Notes: a model not told the origin generated them from the letters alone. Positions 52,778-61,705 are shown, counted from the stretch's first letter. The stretch: 64,000 bases of DNA from Deltaproteobacteria bacterium HGW-Deltaproteobacteria-6 (GCA_002840435.1 PHAT01000005.1:348460-412459), one strand, 5' to 3'. Made by a program: numbers and translations.

Positions 52778-52945
52778 TGCGAAGCCGCCTTATTGAAAAT
52801 CGCGAAATACAAGCCTGGTGATGAGGTTGTAGACCCGGCTATTCCGTGCAACCGGTTATAACCGGTGAAAGTGACGGTGACAGATATTTTTTTGCAGGTG
52901 GATTTTTTATACCAGTGAGACACTAACCTGGAATGGATTGAATAT

Positions 52946-53917
52946 TTATTTAAACATCATGACAAATTTCTCGAAAACATCCTTGTGAAAATGTTCGATC
53001 ATCTCGTTTTTCATAATCTTCAGAGCTTCAAAATGACTCAGCTGTGATTTGTACGGCCGTTTGGAAACCAGCGCGTCAAAAACATCCGCAACTGAACAAA
53101 TGCGGCCGTAAATATGAATTTCTTCGCCGCGCAGCTTCTTCGGGTAGCCTGAACCGTTATAGCGTTCATGATGCTGCAATACGACCAGTTTGCTTTCTTC
53201 ACTGATTTGCTTTGTTTCCAGCAAAAGGTTAAATCCCATGCCCGGATGTCTGCGCATAATATTCATTTCTTCCTCGGTGAGTTTTCCGGGTTTGTTGATA
53301 ATAGACTCATCGATATGTATTTTCCCTAAATCATGGAGAAAAAATCCTGCACCCAGCGCATTGAGATCATGCTTGTCTTCCTTCTTTAAAACAACTTTTG
53401 CCAGAGATATAGCCAGCACACCGACATTAACGGAATGAATATACGTATCATAATCATAGGAGGTGATATTTAATAAGTAATTGTTGGTGGCATCCTCGGA
53501 AAGGACCAATTTTACAACACCGGCTACACTCTGTTTAAACTGCCCTATTTTTTCAGGCGTGGGATTCTCCCACATGTTTTTCATCATATCGGCTGTCCGC
53601 ATGTGAATAGCTTCAGCCCGTTTAGCCGGCTCAATGCTCTTATCGATCAGCACCTCATGCAACTTTTCGGCGACCACCTTATAATCCTGAGAAAAGTCTT
53701 TTTCCGGCTGCTCTACTTCTTTAATAGCCGTATTGGCAGGCAACCCTTTAACCTCATCAATCTTGACTTCTTTTATACCGTAATCAGCCAGCTTCTGGAT
53801 TTGCTTCTTTGAGGTAATGGTAAAGCTGTTTCGTAAAAACGGGTGGGCGCGCCAGGAAGTGGGCAGGTTGATATACATGCCCAGTTTAAGTTCGGTTATT
53901 TTAATCGTCTTAATCAT
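52946..53917 (-). CDS. HD-GYP domain protein (putative c-di-GMP phosphodiesterase)
   Basis: 323 residues. The N-terminal ~75 residues form the DUF3391-like region (ITELKLGMYINLPTSWRAHPFLRNSF). The HD-GYP core has HDLGKIHIDESIINKPG, RHPGMGFNLL, LQHHERYNGSGYPKKLRG and VADVFDALVSKRPYK, so the metal ligands and the GYP motif are intact. Hydrolyses c-di-GMP. No receiver domain. Downstream of, but about 270 bp from, the GGDEF/lipoprotein pair; that gap holds nothing I can identify. Confidence 0.9.
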   Translation of the reverse strand: MIKTIKITELKLGMYINLPTSWRAHPFLRNSFTITSKKQIQKLADYGIKEVKIDEVKGLPANTAIKEVEQPEKDFSQDYKVVAEKLHEVLIDKSIEPAKRAEAIHMRTADMMKNMWENPTPEKIGQFKQSVAGVVKLVLSEDATNNYLLNITSYDYDTYIHSVNVGVLAISLAKVVLKKEDKHDLNALGAGFFLHDLGKIHIDESIINKPGKLTEEEMNIMRRHPGMGFNLLLETKQISEESKLVVLQHHERYNGSGYPKKLRGEEIHIYGRICSVADVFDALVSKRPYKSQLSHFEALKIMKNEMIEHFHKDVFEKFVMMFK

Positions 53918-54191
53918 TTAATATTTATAACAGGGTCTTAGGGAAAAAAGCAAAACGAATTTTCAGATCCATCCTTTCAAAGATGAATCATCACTTTCTT
54001 TCAACCATATTGGGAAAAGCGTCAGACCATGACGATGCGGGTGTTCTGAATGCGGAGCGTTAAAAAACAAATTCATCCCCTTTTGAATATCCGGGCTTTT
54101 TATCTCTTTGATCATCAGTTGATTTGCCTGATTTCAGCACTCGATCAGCACGAATCTCTGCATCCGGCTGCTCACTGAAATCCGCTTAAAA

Positions 54192-54752
54192 TCACCGTAT
54201 CATTTTCTCTCTTTTTTCCAGCTGAATTTCCAAATTCTTTAATTGCTGGATATCCTTCTTCAACTGCTCATTTTCCTGCTGCAATTTTACGATTTCCACC
54301 GAATATTTTCCTTCTATCTGTTCGGCGTTTTCTTTTAACCTGCTAATTTCTTTTGTAAGTTTTACCTGCTCCCCCTGAGTTTTAAGTTTTTCCTTTTTTA
54401 ATGCGGTTTGCAATGCGGAAATTCTGTCCAGGGTTAATAATAAAGCCTCTGCGCCGGTGGTCAGATGACTGTTTGGAAATTGCGAAACCAGATTTTGCAA
54501 TTTGCTTTGCGCCTCCTGATAATCCGGTTCTTTTTTATCATTACTCAAGCAGAACAGGGCCTCTTCAAACAGCTCTTTATCCGACGGCGCTTTATTGAAC
54601 ATCCGGCTGGATTTTCCTTTTGCACCCGTCTTGTCATTCGCGTTTTCCATAACAGCGCTTGCTGCGCATCCCGCCAGCATAGCGGTTGTGATAATGAAAC
54701 AGATGATTCTCCTGAAAGGGATGAACACTTTTTCAACTCCAGAGTATTTCAT
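54192..54752 (-). CDS. Coiled-coil lipoprotein
   Basis: 186 residues, unrecognised. Signal peptide with lipobox LAGC after FIITTAMLAG. The mature protein has a YfiO/TPR-like stretch (ELFEEALFCLSNDKKEPDYQEAQSKLQNLVSQFPNS) and a long C-terminal coiled coil rich in Lys, Glu and Gln. Start overlaps the end of the GGDEF gene by four bases, so the two are coupled; a periplasmic partner for that receptor is possible. Confidence 0.75.
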   Translation of the reverse strand: MKYSGVEKVFIPFRRIICFIITTAMLAGCAASAVMENANDKTGAKGKSSRMFNKAPSDKELFEEALFCLSNDKKEPDYQEAQSKLQNLVSQFPNSHLTTGAEALLLTLDRISALQTALKKEKLKTQGEQVKLTKEISRLKENAEQIEGKYSVEIVKLQQENEQLKKDIQQLKNLEIQLEKREKMIR

Positions 54753-56125
54753 AAGTTCTGCGGCTGAGATAATTTTCTTTTTTCAACATATTCTTCCGTA
54801 ACGTAATTACTGCCGGGCATCATTTTGGCATATTCTTTTAATTCCGCCACCAGCCTGGCCATATCCAACGGGTTTTTGAATCGTGAGCCATCGTCGGTGA
54901 CAATCGCCGCCGTAATCGTAATTAATGGAAATTTTTGCACAATTCCCTGGCGGTTTTTACCGATGAAATATCCGTTTTGCGCGTCCTGAGATTCATAGAA
55001 ACTGAGGATACGTTTTTCGAAATCCATTACCAGTCTTTTGCAGATGGACTGAACGTGATCAGGGTTGCCAATGACGACAAAATCATCGCCTCCGATATGG
55101 CCGAGAAATATATCAGCGAGCTCCGCTTCTCTGATGTAGCCTTGAAGGATATCGGCAACCTCTTTAATAACTTCGCTGCCCCACGCATACCCGTATTTAT
55201 CGGCAAATGGTTTGAAATTGTCAAGATCCACCTGGCAGAGGGAAAATGATTTCCCTTTCGCCAATAACTGTTCAATCCTGTTTTCAATCGCCAGATTTCC
55301 CGGCAGCCCGGTGAGCGGACTGGCATCGAGATTAAGCGCTTCCAGCACCTTGAGCCTTTTTGTCATATGGGCAAAAGACTGCGCCAGCGCGCCGATTTCG
55401 TCATCCCGTCTTGCTTCAATTTTGTGATCCAGATTGCCTTCAGCAATCAACCGGGTTGCCTGTTGCAACTGTTTTAACGGCTTGGAAATATTGCGGGTAA
55501 TGATCAGCGCCAGCGTAATGCCCAGGATCAAACTCAATAAGCCCAGCCCCATCGTCATGCTGACAGCCGTCGAACTTTGCCGGGCGATCATATTCATTTC
55601 ATCATTGATAGCCCTGTCCATATTCTTTTGAATGTCTCTGAGTTTTATTGCCATATCATCGATGGCGGCCCTGCCCGCCGTATCGGAAATAATCTGAGCT
55701 TCCTGCAGCTGGCCGTTTTGCACCAATAATTTTTCTTCCGCGAACAATTCTTTCAGACGATTCTGCGAGGCCTCCAATTCGGCCACGGTTTTTTTTGTTT
55801 TACGGTCAAGCCTTAAACTGCTTGTCCTGGCCAGCTCTTCTTTAAATTCGCTGCTGCGCTTCCAGAAGATCTGCTCCAGTTCAGGGTCCTTCAGAATTAA
55901 ATATTTCTTTTCGGCGCTTTCCTGAGCCAACAGAATATCCATCAGTTTTTTGGAGTTTTCCATCAATACATAATTATGATTCGTAATATTGTAAGCGACC
56001 CCGCTGAGTTTCTCCAGATTGAACAAGGCGTAGGCGCTGGACAGCACAGTCAGCATGGCCATAAACAAATAACCTAACAACAATTTGCGGCTGATGGTAA
56101 GTTTCATCTTTTCTAAAAAACCCAT
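54749..56125 (-). CDS. Membrane GGDEF-domain protein with variant GGDDF site
   Basis: 458 residues. Two membrane segments flank a helical periplasmic domain of about 145 residues resembling 4HB-MCP sensors. A HAMP region follows (RNISKPLKQLQQATRLIAEGNLDHKI), then a GGDEF domain from LTGLPGNLAIENRI. The active-site loop reads GGDDF rather than GGDEF or GGEEF, and the usual RxGGDE context is GHIGGDD. Diguanylate cyclase activity is thus uncertain. An additional ~60 residues follow the domain. Confidence 0.85.
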   Translation of the reverse strand: MGFLEKMKLTISRKLLLGYLFMAMLTVLSSAYALFNLEKLSGVAYNITNHNYVLMENSKKLMDILLAQESAEKKYLILKDPELEQIFWKRSSEFKEELARTSSLRLDRKTKKTVAELEASQNRLKELFAEEKLLVQNGQLQEAQIISDTAGRAAIDDMAIKLRDIQKNMDRAINDEMNMIARQSSTAVSMTMGLGLLSLILGITLALIITRNISKPLKQLQQATRLIAEGNLDHKIEARRDDEIGALAQSFAHMTKRLKVLEALNLDASPLTGLPGNLAIENRIEQLLAKGKSFSLCQVDLDNFKPFADKYGYAWGSEVIKEVADILQGYIREAELADIFLGHIGGDDFVVIGNPDHVQSICKRLVMDFEKRILSFYESQDAQNGYFIGKNRQGIVQKFPLITITAAIVTDDGSRFKNPLDMARLVAELKEYAKMMPGSNYVTEEYVEKRKLSQPQNL

Positions 56126-56409
56126 GAAGGTTCTGATAGTTTCCGGAATGCAATTCCCGACAATAATATTCCTTTTTGACGTAACACAACCGGTCGGTCT
56201 CAGTAAAGAATAATTTGCTTTTTTTCAATTATTCGAATTTTTCACCCCGCAATACTCTTGAAAGAGCCTTGCTACAAACAGAAAGTTTTGTTAAGCTTCT
56301 TTACAAAGAAGCGGACTGCGCTTTTCACAATCTTAAGACATCCTTATGCTCCAGGCATCTTTTGTACTTTGCATGAATATTCATTATTTTAAGGAGGGGA
56401 AACGCACCG

Positions 56410-57708
56410 ATGATTTACAATGAAGAATTTGAAACCCTGCCGCGCGAAGCACTGAAAGCCCTGCAAGTCAAAAGGCTTCAACAGGTCCTGCAACGGGTTT
56501 ACCATACCGTTGGTTATTATAAAAAGTCTTTGGACACCGCCAAAATTTCCCCTGATGATATTCGTTCTTTTGACGATTTAAAAAAGCTTCCTTTTATCAC
56601 CCGCCAGGATTTGCTGAGCAATTATCCCTTCGGCCTTTTTGCCGTTCCGATGAGCAGCATCGTCCGCCTGCACGCCTCATCCGGCACTTCCGGACGGTCC
56701 TCCGTATTCAGTTATACCAGACGTGATATAGAAACCTGGACGGATCTGACCGCCCGCTCCCTGGTTGCCGCCGGGTTGACCAAAAACGATATTGTCCATA
56801 ACGCCTTCAGTTACGGTTTGCTCCCTGGGGGCCTGGGCCTGCATTACGGGATTGAAAAAATCGGCGCCAGCGTCATTCCCATGTCCGACGGCAACACCAA
56901 AAGACAAATTCTTCTCCTGCAGGATTTCGGCCCGACCGTTTTGTGTTCTACCCCGTCCTATGCCCTGCATCTGGCGGAGGAAGGCCAGGCGATGGGCGTG
57001 GATATGAAATCTCTGCAACTGCGCGTGGGCCTCTTCGGAGCCGAACTCTGGAGCGACGCCACCCGTGACGCCATAGAAAACGCCTTCGGCATCAAAGCGC
57101 TTAATATATTCGGCCTGCCGGAAATGATGGGACCGGGCCTTGCCTGCGAATGTCTGGAAGGCCGCCGCGGCATGCACATCTTTGAAGATCATTTTATCGT
57201 CGAAACCATCAACCCCGAAACCGGCGAGGCCCTGCCGGAAGGAGCAGAAGGCGAACTGGTCTTTACCAGCCTGACCAAGGAAGCTTTTCCGCTTGTCCGT
57301 TACCGATCCGGCGATGTATCGCGTCTGATACCCGAACCCTGCCGCTGCGGCCGCACCCATATCCGGATGGAGCGCGTGCTCAAGCGGAGCGACGACATGC
57401 TGACCATCCGCGGCATCAATATCTTTCCCGTTCAGGTGGAAGCGATTCTCAAAGATATTGAAGGCGTCGAACCGGATTACCAATTGATTATTGATAAGGT
57501 CGGGGCGCTGGATGCCGTTGAGCTGCATGTGGAAGTCGGCGACAAATTCTTCAGTGAATCGGGCGGCGTCAAAGAACTTCAGACCATTGAAAAAAGAATT
57601 GTCAAGGATATGAAGGATTATCTGAACATCTCGCCGCGCGTCAAGCTGGTGGCCCCGCAAACACTGCGGGACAAGAGCAAGAAGGTAATCGATAAACGCA
57701 CCCTCTAA
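56410..57708 (+). CDS. paaK: Phenylacetate-CoA ligase
   Basis: 432 residues, the standard length. LHASSGTSGRSSVF is the ATP loop, and NIFGLPEMMGPGLACEC and LVRYRSGDVSRLIPEPCRCGRTHIRM follow, with the Cys pair of anaerobic PaaK. The catalytic Lys near the end lies in LRDKSKKVIDKRTL. Converts aryl acetates to CoA thioesters. AGGAGGGG precedes the ATG. Followed by an ACT-domain protein, the usual partner in anaerobic aromatic amino-acid fermenters, where indolepyruvate oxidoreductase genes often lie nearby (none here). Confidence 0.93.
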   Translation: MIYNEEFETLPREALKALQVKRLQQVLQRVYHTVGYYKKSLDTAKISPDDIRSFDDLKKLPFITRQDLLSNYPFGLFAVPMSSIVRLHASSGTSGRSSVFSYTRRDIETWTDLTARSLVAAGLTKNDIVHNAFSYGLLPGGLGLHYGIEKIGASVIPMSDGNTKRQILLLQDFGPTVLCSTPSYALHLAEEGQAMGVDMKSLQLRVGLFGAELWSDATRDAIENAFGIKALNIFGLPEMMGPGLACECLEGRRGMHIFEDHFIVETINPETGEALPEGAEGELVFTSLTKEAFPLVRYRSGDVSRLIPEPCRCGRTHIRMERVLKRSDDMLTIRGINIFPVQVEAILKDIEGVEPDYQLIIDKVGALDAVELHVEVGDKFFSESGGVKELQTIEKRIVKDMKDYLNISPRVKLVAPQTLRDKSKKVIDKRTL

Positions 57709-57719
57709 TGCACCGGTAT

Positions 57720-57773
57720 GGTCTTGTGACCTCGTGTGACCTTCAGGTCATCAGGTATCGCGACCGTTCCCTA
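57720..57773 (+). repeat. Short intergenic repeat, copy 1 (CTTGTGACC family)
   Basis: GGTCTTGTGACC, then CTTCAGGTCATCAGG, ending CGACCGTTCCCTAC. The parts recur after rtcB (60.2 kb, GGTCTTGTGACCTTCAG...TTCCCTGC) and, reverse-complemented, near 61.9 kb. It lies between paaK and the ACT gene. Confidence 0.6.
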
Positions 57774-57808
57774 CAAATATGAACGAAACAATTATGGAGG
57801 AACTATAT

Positions 57809-58240
57809 ATGAAGGTAGAACAAATCTCTGTTTTTCTGGAAAACAAACCCGGCTCACTCGAGCATGCCACGCGTGTCCTGAAGGAGAACAACATTAATAT
57901 CCGTACCCTGTCGCTTGCGGAAACAGTGGATTTCGGAATTTTGCGCCTGATCGTCAATGATGTGGAAAAGACCAATAAGGTCCTCAAAGACGCCGGATTT
58001 CGAGTCAGCAAAACCATCGTTGTCGCCGTGGAAGTTCCCGATCAGCCAGGCGGTCTGCACAGCATCATGGAAGTCCTGAACAAAGAAGCCATCAACGTGG
58101 AATATCTTTACGCCTTCGTGGAAAAAAGCGGCCAGAATGCCGTCATCATCTTCCGTTTCGACGCTCCGGAAAAAGCCATCGACGTATTGCTGAAACATAA
58201 GTTTACGGTGGTGCCGGGAGCACAACTCTACGAGTTTTAA
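57809..58240 (+). CDS. Tandem ACT-domain protein
   Basis: 143 residues from the ATG after GGAGG. Two ACT repeats: [36 protein letters not shown] and [38 protein letters not shown] domains bind amino acids; this stand-alone type regularly follows paaK and may sense aromatic amino acids. Not fused to an enzyme. Confidence 0.88.
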   Translation: MKVEQISVFLENKPGSLEHATRVLKENNINIRTLSLAETVDFGILRLIVNDVEKTNKVLKDAGFRVSKTIVVAVEVPDQPGGLHSIMEVLNKEAINVEYLYAFVEKSGQNAVIIFRFDAPEKAIDVLLKHKFTVVPGAQLYEF

Positions 58241-58347
58241 TGAGACTCGCTGAAAACGAATCCCGATTTATCGGGAAGAAGTTTGAAGTGTCAGTCGAAT
58301 TATCCCAGGACCGAAGCGATGCGGGATTTTGAGACTCGCTGAAAACG
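58241..58347 (+). repeat. Pair of 18-bp direct repeats after the ACT gene
   Basis: TGAGACTCGCTGAAAACG occurs exactly twice, at 58241-58258 and 58330-58347, with a period of 89 bp. Between them is a small hairpin, CCCGAT/ATCGGG. The first copy begins right after the stop codon of the ACT gene. Only two copies and no spacer regularity, so not a CRISPR. Confidence 0.7.
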
Positions 58348-58390
58348 TCAATGGTACAGACAAATGAATCAAAATATTGTATAAGGTTTT

Positions 58391-58579
58391 ATGAAATTAG
58401 ATAGAACTAAAACCACATTAAAGAAACAAACCAAACAGGATGACTGCTTTGTAAGTACCTCTTTTCAGGAAAGAATATCTTTTGTTTGGGAACTGACATC
58501 CGAGCTGTGGTCACTTCAAGGTAATCGAGATGCTGAACGAAGATTACAAAGACATGTTACAAACCTTATTAGACAATGA
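58391..58579 (+). CDS. Small partner protein of a nucleotidyltransferase module
   Basis: 62 residues, hydrophilic. The C-terminal part (FQERISFVWELTSELWSLQG, then DAERRLQRHVTNLIRQ) has the pattern I associate with short hypothetical proteins encoded just before small nucleotidyltransferases. It overlaps the next gene's start by about 50 bp. A toxin-antitoxin-like role is inferred from arrangement only. No clear ribosome site. Confidence 0.55.
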   Translation: MKLDRTKTTLKKQTKQDDCFVSTSFQERISFVWELTSELWSLQGNRDAERRLQRHVTNLIRQ

Positions 58580-58982
58580 AGTCAAATTTCTCATTGTCGG
58601 CGCGTATGCCCTTGCTGCATATGGATACCCAAGGGCAACTGGTGATTTTAACATATGGGTTGAAGCAAGCCTGGAAAATTCCCAAAATGTCTTATCTGCC
58701 CTTACTGCCTTCGGATCTCCAACGTCAGGGTTAACAGAAAATTCTTTCATGGAAAAAGGCATAATCTTTCAAATCGGTGTCGCCCCCCGCAGAATTGATC
58801 TTATAACCCATATTGATGGCGTTGACTTTAAAGACGCTTATCCTTCCAGAAAAATTATCGTCATGGAAGGATTAAATCTTCCTTTTATTTCTAAAGAAAA
58901 CCTTATAAAAAACAAAAAATCAACAGGAAGAGATAAAGATCTCGTTGATGTAAAACACCTTGAAGAGAACATGGGTGAATGA
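58530..58982 (+). CDS. Small nucleotidyltransferase-fold protein (toxin-antitoxin-like)
   Basis: 150 residues. The nucleotidyltransferase loop is FLIVGAYALAAYGYPRATGDFNIWVE, with a third acidic strand at RRIDLITHIDGVDF. The metal pair of the family (GxDxD) reads GDFN, so the second Asp is Asn and activity is doubtful. Such short proteins occur in AbiEii/MNT-type modules. It overlaps the small upstream gene and, by ATGA, the QueG-like gene downstream. ATG start without an evident ribosome site. Confidence 0.75.
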   Translation: MLNEDYKDMLQTLLDNEVKFLIVGAYALAAYGYPRATGDFNIWVEASLENSQNVLSALTAFGSPTSGLTENSFMEKGIIFQIGVAPRRIDLITHIDGVDFKDAYPSRKIIVMEGLNLPFISKENLIKNKKSTGRDKDLVDVKHLEENMGE

Positions 58983-59734
58983 TGAGTGAAACCTTGAAAC
59001 AATTGATTACAGATTTCCTGAAGCCCCAGGTCACCGCACTGGGTTTCGCATCGGTGGATCGTTTTGCCGACGCCCCGGAGGCCCACCATCCCAAACGCAT
59101 TTGCCGGGATGCCGAAACGGTGATTGTCTTCGGCATTACCGTTCCCCGGGGCATGCTCAAATCTCCGGATTACAATCTTTACGCCCTGCACCGGAGCTAC
59201 CACAGTGCTTACATGCACATTGACGACCTGTCCCTTGCCCTTTGCAATTATATCGAATCCCAGGGGAAGCATCTGGCCGTCCCGATTCCCAGCTACGCTC
59301 CGATGGTCTTTCATCAGTTTGAACCCTGGGGCATTCTGTCGCTGAAACACGCCGCGGTCAATGCCGGTCTGGGCAGTTTCGGACGGAGCGGCCAGACGTA
59401 TCATCCGCAATACGGAGCGCTTTTGCGGCTGGGCGCCGTGGTAACAAACGCGGTGATGGAGCCGGACCCCCTGCTTCCCCCCGATCCCTGTCCCCCCAAC
59501 TGTACAGCCTGCACCAAGGCCTGTCCGGCCAAAGCTTTTGACGCGGACGGCAAATTCAACAAAATGACCTGCCTGGCGCATACGATTAAACATGCCATCT
59601 ATCCGCTGGCGCTGTCGAGCGAAGCGGGTTTAAAGAATATTGAGCGGGTGATTAATACGGCGGGGCATAATTACTGGATTGCCTGCGATGAATGCCTGAA
59701 GGTGTGCCCGTTAAATGTGAAAAAAAATCAATAA
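58979..59734 (+). CDS. QueG-like iron-sulfur protein (short form)
   Basis: 251 residues against about 350-380 for epoxyqueuosine reductase. HPKRICRDAETVIVFGI and AAVNAGLGSFGRSGQTYHPQYGALLRLGAVVTN match the cobalamin-binding reductase fold. Two 4Fe-4S motifs near the end are CPPNCTACTKACP and CDECLKVCP, with an additional Cys in MTCLAH. It lacks the C-terminal HEAT-like tail of QueG. More likely a COG1600 paralog of unknown substrate than the queuosine enzyme. Start overlaps the preceding gene by four bases. Confidence 0.8.
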   Translation: MMSETLKQLITDFLKPQVTALGFASVDRFADAPEAHHPKRICRDAETVIVFGITVPRGMLKSPDYNLYALHRSYHSAYMHIDDLSLALCNYIESQGKHLAVPIPSYAPMVFHQFEPWGILSLKHAAVNAGLGSFGRSGQTYHPQYGALLRLGAVVTNAVMEPDPLLPPDPCPPNCTACTKACPAKAFDADGKFNKMTCLAHTIKHAIYPLALSSEAGLKNIERVINTAGHNYWIACDECLKVCPLNVKKNQ

Positions 59735-59747
59735 TGCAAATCTTTAT

Positions 59748-59790
59748 AAAAAAACGGCAGATACCGATGCGTATCCGCCGTTTTTTATTT
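59748..59790 (+). terminator. Terminator after the QueG-like gene
   Basis: AAAAAACGGC pairs with GCCGTTTTTT, and GATAC with GTATC, around a short loop with one mismatch, followed by T-rich sequence. It may work in both directions, since the zinc-ribbon gene converges from the minus strand. Confidence 0.88.
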
Positions 59791-59807
59791 TTCAGCCGAA
59801 ACATCTT

Positions 59808-60128
59808 TTATTGTAAAGGCTTGCCGCACTCTCGGCATTTCCCGTCCGGGCCGATGGTGCCGATGCAGGATTCATCGATGCATAAGACTCTTTTTTGCCA
59901 CTCATCGTCTGAATCCATATCAATATCAATTGCCGACTCATTTTTTTGATCTTCGGCATAGACGGGTCGATCAGCAATGGCGCCGGGAATCTCCGGCAGT
60001 TCACCTTCATAGGCTTTCCCGCAAGCCCGGCATTTGCCATCGGGCCCCACCGTTCCGATGCATGATTCATCACTGCACAGAACGCGTTTTTCCCAGTCTT
60101 CATTTTCGTCAAAAATGATTTCGGTCAT
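59808..60128 (-). CDS. Duplicated zinc-ribbon protein
   Basis: About 106 residues, start chosen after GGAG. Two copies of a 30-residue unit, WEKRVLCSDESCIGTVGPDG then KCRACGKAYEG, and WQKRVLCIDESCIGTIGPDG then KCRECGKPLQ, are joined by an acidic linker. Each unit has a Cys-x4-Cys plus Cys-x2-Cys zinc ribbon. Function unknown; small proteins with one such unit are common in deltaproteobacteria in my recollection. Confidence 0.75.
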   Translation of the reverse strand: MTEIIFDENEDWEKRVLCSDESCIGTVGPDGKCRACGKAYEGELPEIPGAIADRPVYAEDQKNESAIDIDMDSDDEWQKRVLCIDESCIGTIGPDGKCRECGKPLQ

Positions 60129-60208
60129 GTTGTTCTCCATTGTTTATTGGTACTTTTCCTTATGCTGACTTGGCAAAAAAGTCAAATCGAACTGACAGTA
60201 ATTAAATC

Positions 60209-60257
60209 TGCAGGGAACGGTCTTGTGACCTTCAGATTATCGCGATCATTCCCTGCA
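60209..60257 (+). repeat. Short intergenic repeat, copy 2, with 9-bp terminal inverted repeats
   Basis: TGCAGGGAA and TTCCCTGCA bound a 31-bp interior containing GGTCTTGTGACCTTCAG. It lies just beyond the 3' end of rtcB. It shares its core with the copy between paaK and the ACT gene. Confidence 0.65.
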
Positions 60258-60262
60258 TTCCC

Positions 60263-61705
60263 TTACCCTTTAATACAAGCTATTGATTTCAATCGCGCAA
60301 CTTTACGGGCAATCCCCGCATCGTGAACCACCTGCACCACGTCATTGAGATTTTTATAAGCTCCGGGCATTTCTTCGTTAAGCGTTCCCTTGCTGCCGGC
60401 CATCACCAAAACACCCTGATCGGCCATTTCGCGGGCAATTGAGCGGCCCCGGCTGGTCTTGACCGCCTGGGTGCGACTCATCACCCGGCCCGCGCCATGG
60501 CAGGCGCTGCCGAAAGTTTCCCGCATGGCTTTTTCCTGACCCACCAATACATAAGACCCTGCGCCCATATCTCCGGGAATCAGGACCGGCTGTCCGACGC
60601 TGCGATACCGCGCTGGGACGGCCTCATGGCCTGCGGGATAAGCCCGCGTCGCGCCTTTGCGATGCACACAAAGTTTTTTCTCAACACCCCCGATATTGAA
60701 CGATTCGATTTTGGCAATGTTGTGGCAGACGTCATAGACCAGACGCATCCCCAGCTCACGCGGCGCAACCCGCAATGTCTTTTCAATTACCTCTTGCGTC
60801 AGATGCATGAGAATCTGCCGGTTAGCCCACGCGTAATTGGCGCCGCAGGCCATGGCGGCCAGATAATTGCGGCCGCGCCCGGAGGCCAGATATGTGCAGG
60901 CCAGTTGCCGGTCCGGAAGTGCTATTCCTGTTTCATGCTGGTGCTTGACCATCAACGCCAGGTAATCGTCACAAATCTGATAGCCCAGACCCCTTGAACC
61001 GGTGTGAATCATGACGACGATTTGCCCTTTGCGCAAACCGAACGCCCCGGCCGCCTTTTCATCAAAGATTTCCTGGACGACTTCTATTTCCAGAAAGTGA
61101 TTACCGGAACCCAGCGTGCCCAACTGCTGCTTGCCTCGTTCGAGGGCCCGATTTGATACCTGCTCCGGGTCGGCGCCGTCGATACAGCCGCCGTCCTCCG
61201 TTGTTTCCAGATCCTGGGCCGAACCGAAACCGTTCTTCACCGCCCATTTCGCGCCTTCTTCGAGGACTTTCTTCTGATCCTTGCCGGATAGTTTGACATA
61301 GCCTGTGGTGCCTACTCCGGACGGAATTCGCTGATACAAAGCCGTCGTTAGATCTTTCAGTTTGTCTTTGATGTCGTGAAGGGTAAGCTCCGTGGCCATC
61401 AATCGGCAGCCGCAGTTGATGTCGTAGCCGACGCCGCCCGGCGATATCACGCCTGTGTCCATATCAAAAGCCGCCACGCCGCCGATCGGGAAACCGTAAC
61501 CCCAGTGAATATCCGGCATAGCCAGCGAATAATTGACTATGCCCGGCAGATGCGCCACATTGGCGACCTGTTTGGCACTTTCATCGTTTTTCAGCAGGTC
61601 AAATATTTTCTCATTGGCATAGATCATCCCCGGCACGCGCATCAAGCCTGTCTGAGGCAGCAGCCAGCGATTGTCATCTATCTTTTCAAGTTTTATCTCA
61701 GACAT
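60263..61705 (-). CDS. rtcB: RNA-splicing ligase RtcB
   Basis: 480 residues. MPDIHWGYGFPIGGVAAFD and ISPGGVGYDINCGCRLM carry metal-binding residues. LGSGNHFLEIEVV, MIHTGSRGLG and the guanylylated His in CVHRKGATRAYPAG complete the active site. Joins 2',3'-cyclic-phosphate or 3'-phosphate ends to 5'-OH RNA ends with GTP. The archease gene lies upstream in the same orientation, separated by about 255 bp of repeats. No rtcA or rtcR is seen. Confidence 0.95.
   Translation of the reverse strand: MSEIKLEKIDDNRWLLPQTGLMRVPGMIYANEKIFDLLKNDESAKQVANVAHLPGIVNYSLAMPDIHWGYGFPIGGVAAFDMDTGVISPGGVGYDINCGCRLMATELTLHDIKDKLKDLTTALYQRIPSGVGTTGYVKLSGKDQKKVLEEGAKWAVKNGFGSAQDLETTEDGGCIDGADPEQVSNRALERGKQQLGTLGSGNHFLEIEVVQEIFDEKAAGAFGLRKGQIVVMIHTGSRGLGYQICDDYLALMVKHQHETGIALPDRQLACTYLASGRGRNYLAAMACGANYAWANRQILMHLTQEVIEKTLRVAPRELGMRLVYDVCHNIAKIESFNIGGVEKKLCVHRKGATRAYPAGHEAVPARYRSVGQPVLIPGDMGAGSYVLVGQEKAMRETFGSACHGAGRVMSRTQAVKTSRGRSIAREMADQGVLVMAGSKGTLNEEMPGAYKNLNDVVQVVHDAGIARKVARLKSIACIKG

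Noticed and set aside
52729-52945. Cobalamin-riboswitch-like GGTGAAA...TCCGG phrases
   Set aside because: The element follows rather than precedes a plus-strand gene, the order of conserved boxes is wrong, and the next gene is convergent.
53950-54185. Open reading continuing after the stop of the coiled-coil lipoprotein gene on the minus strand
   Set aside because: Two in-frame stops separate it, it is only about 40 codons long, and I could not tie it to the lipoprotein family; possibly a lost tail, but unsupported.
58241-58347. CRISPR-like direct repeats
   Set aside because: Only two copies, 18 bp, with a hairpin-containing 71-bp interval and no cas genes.
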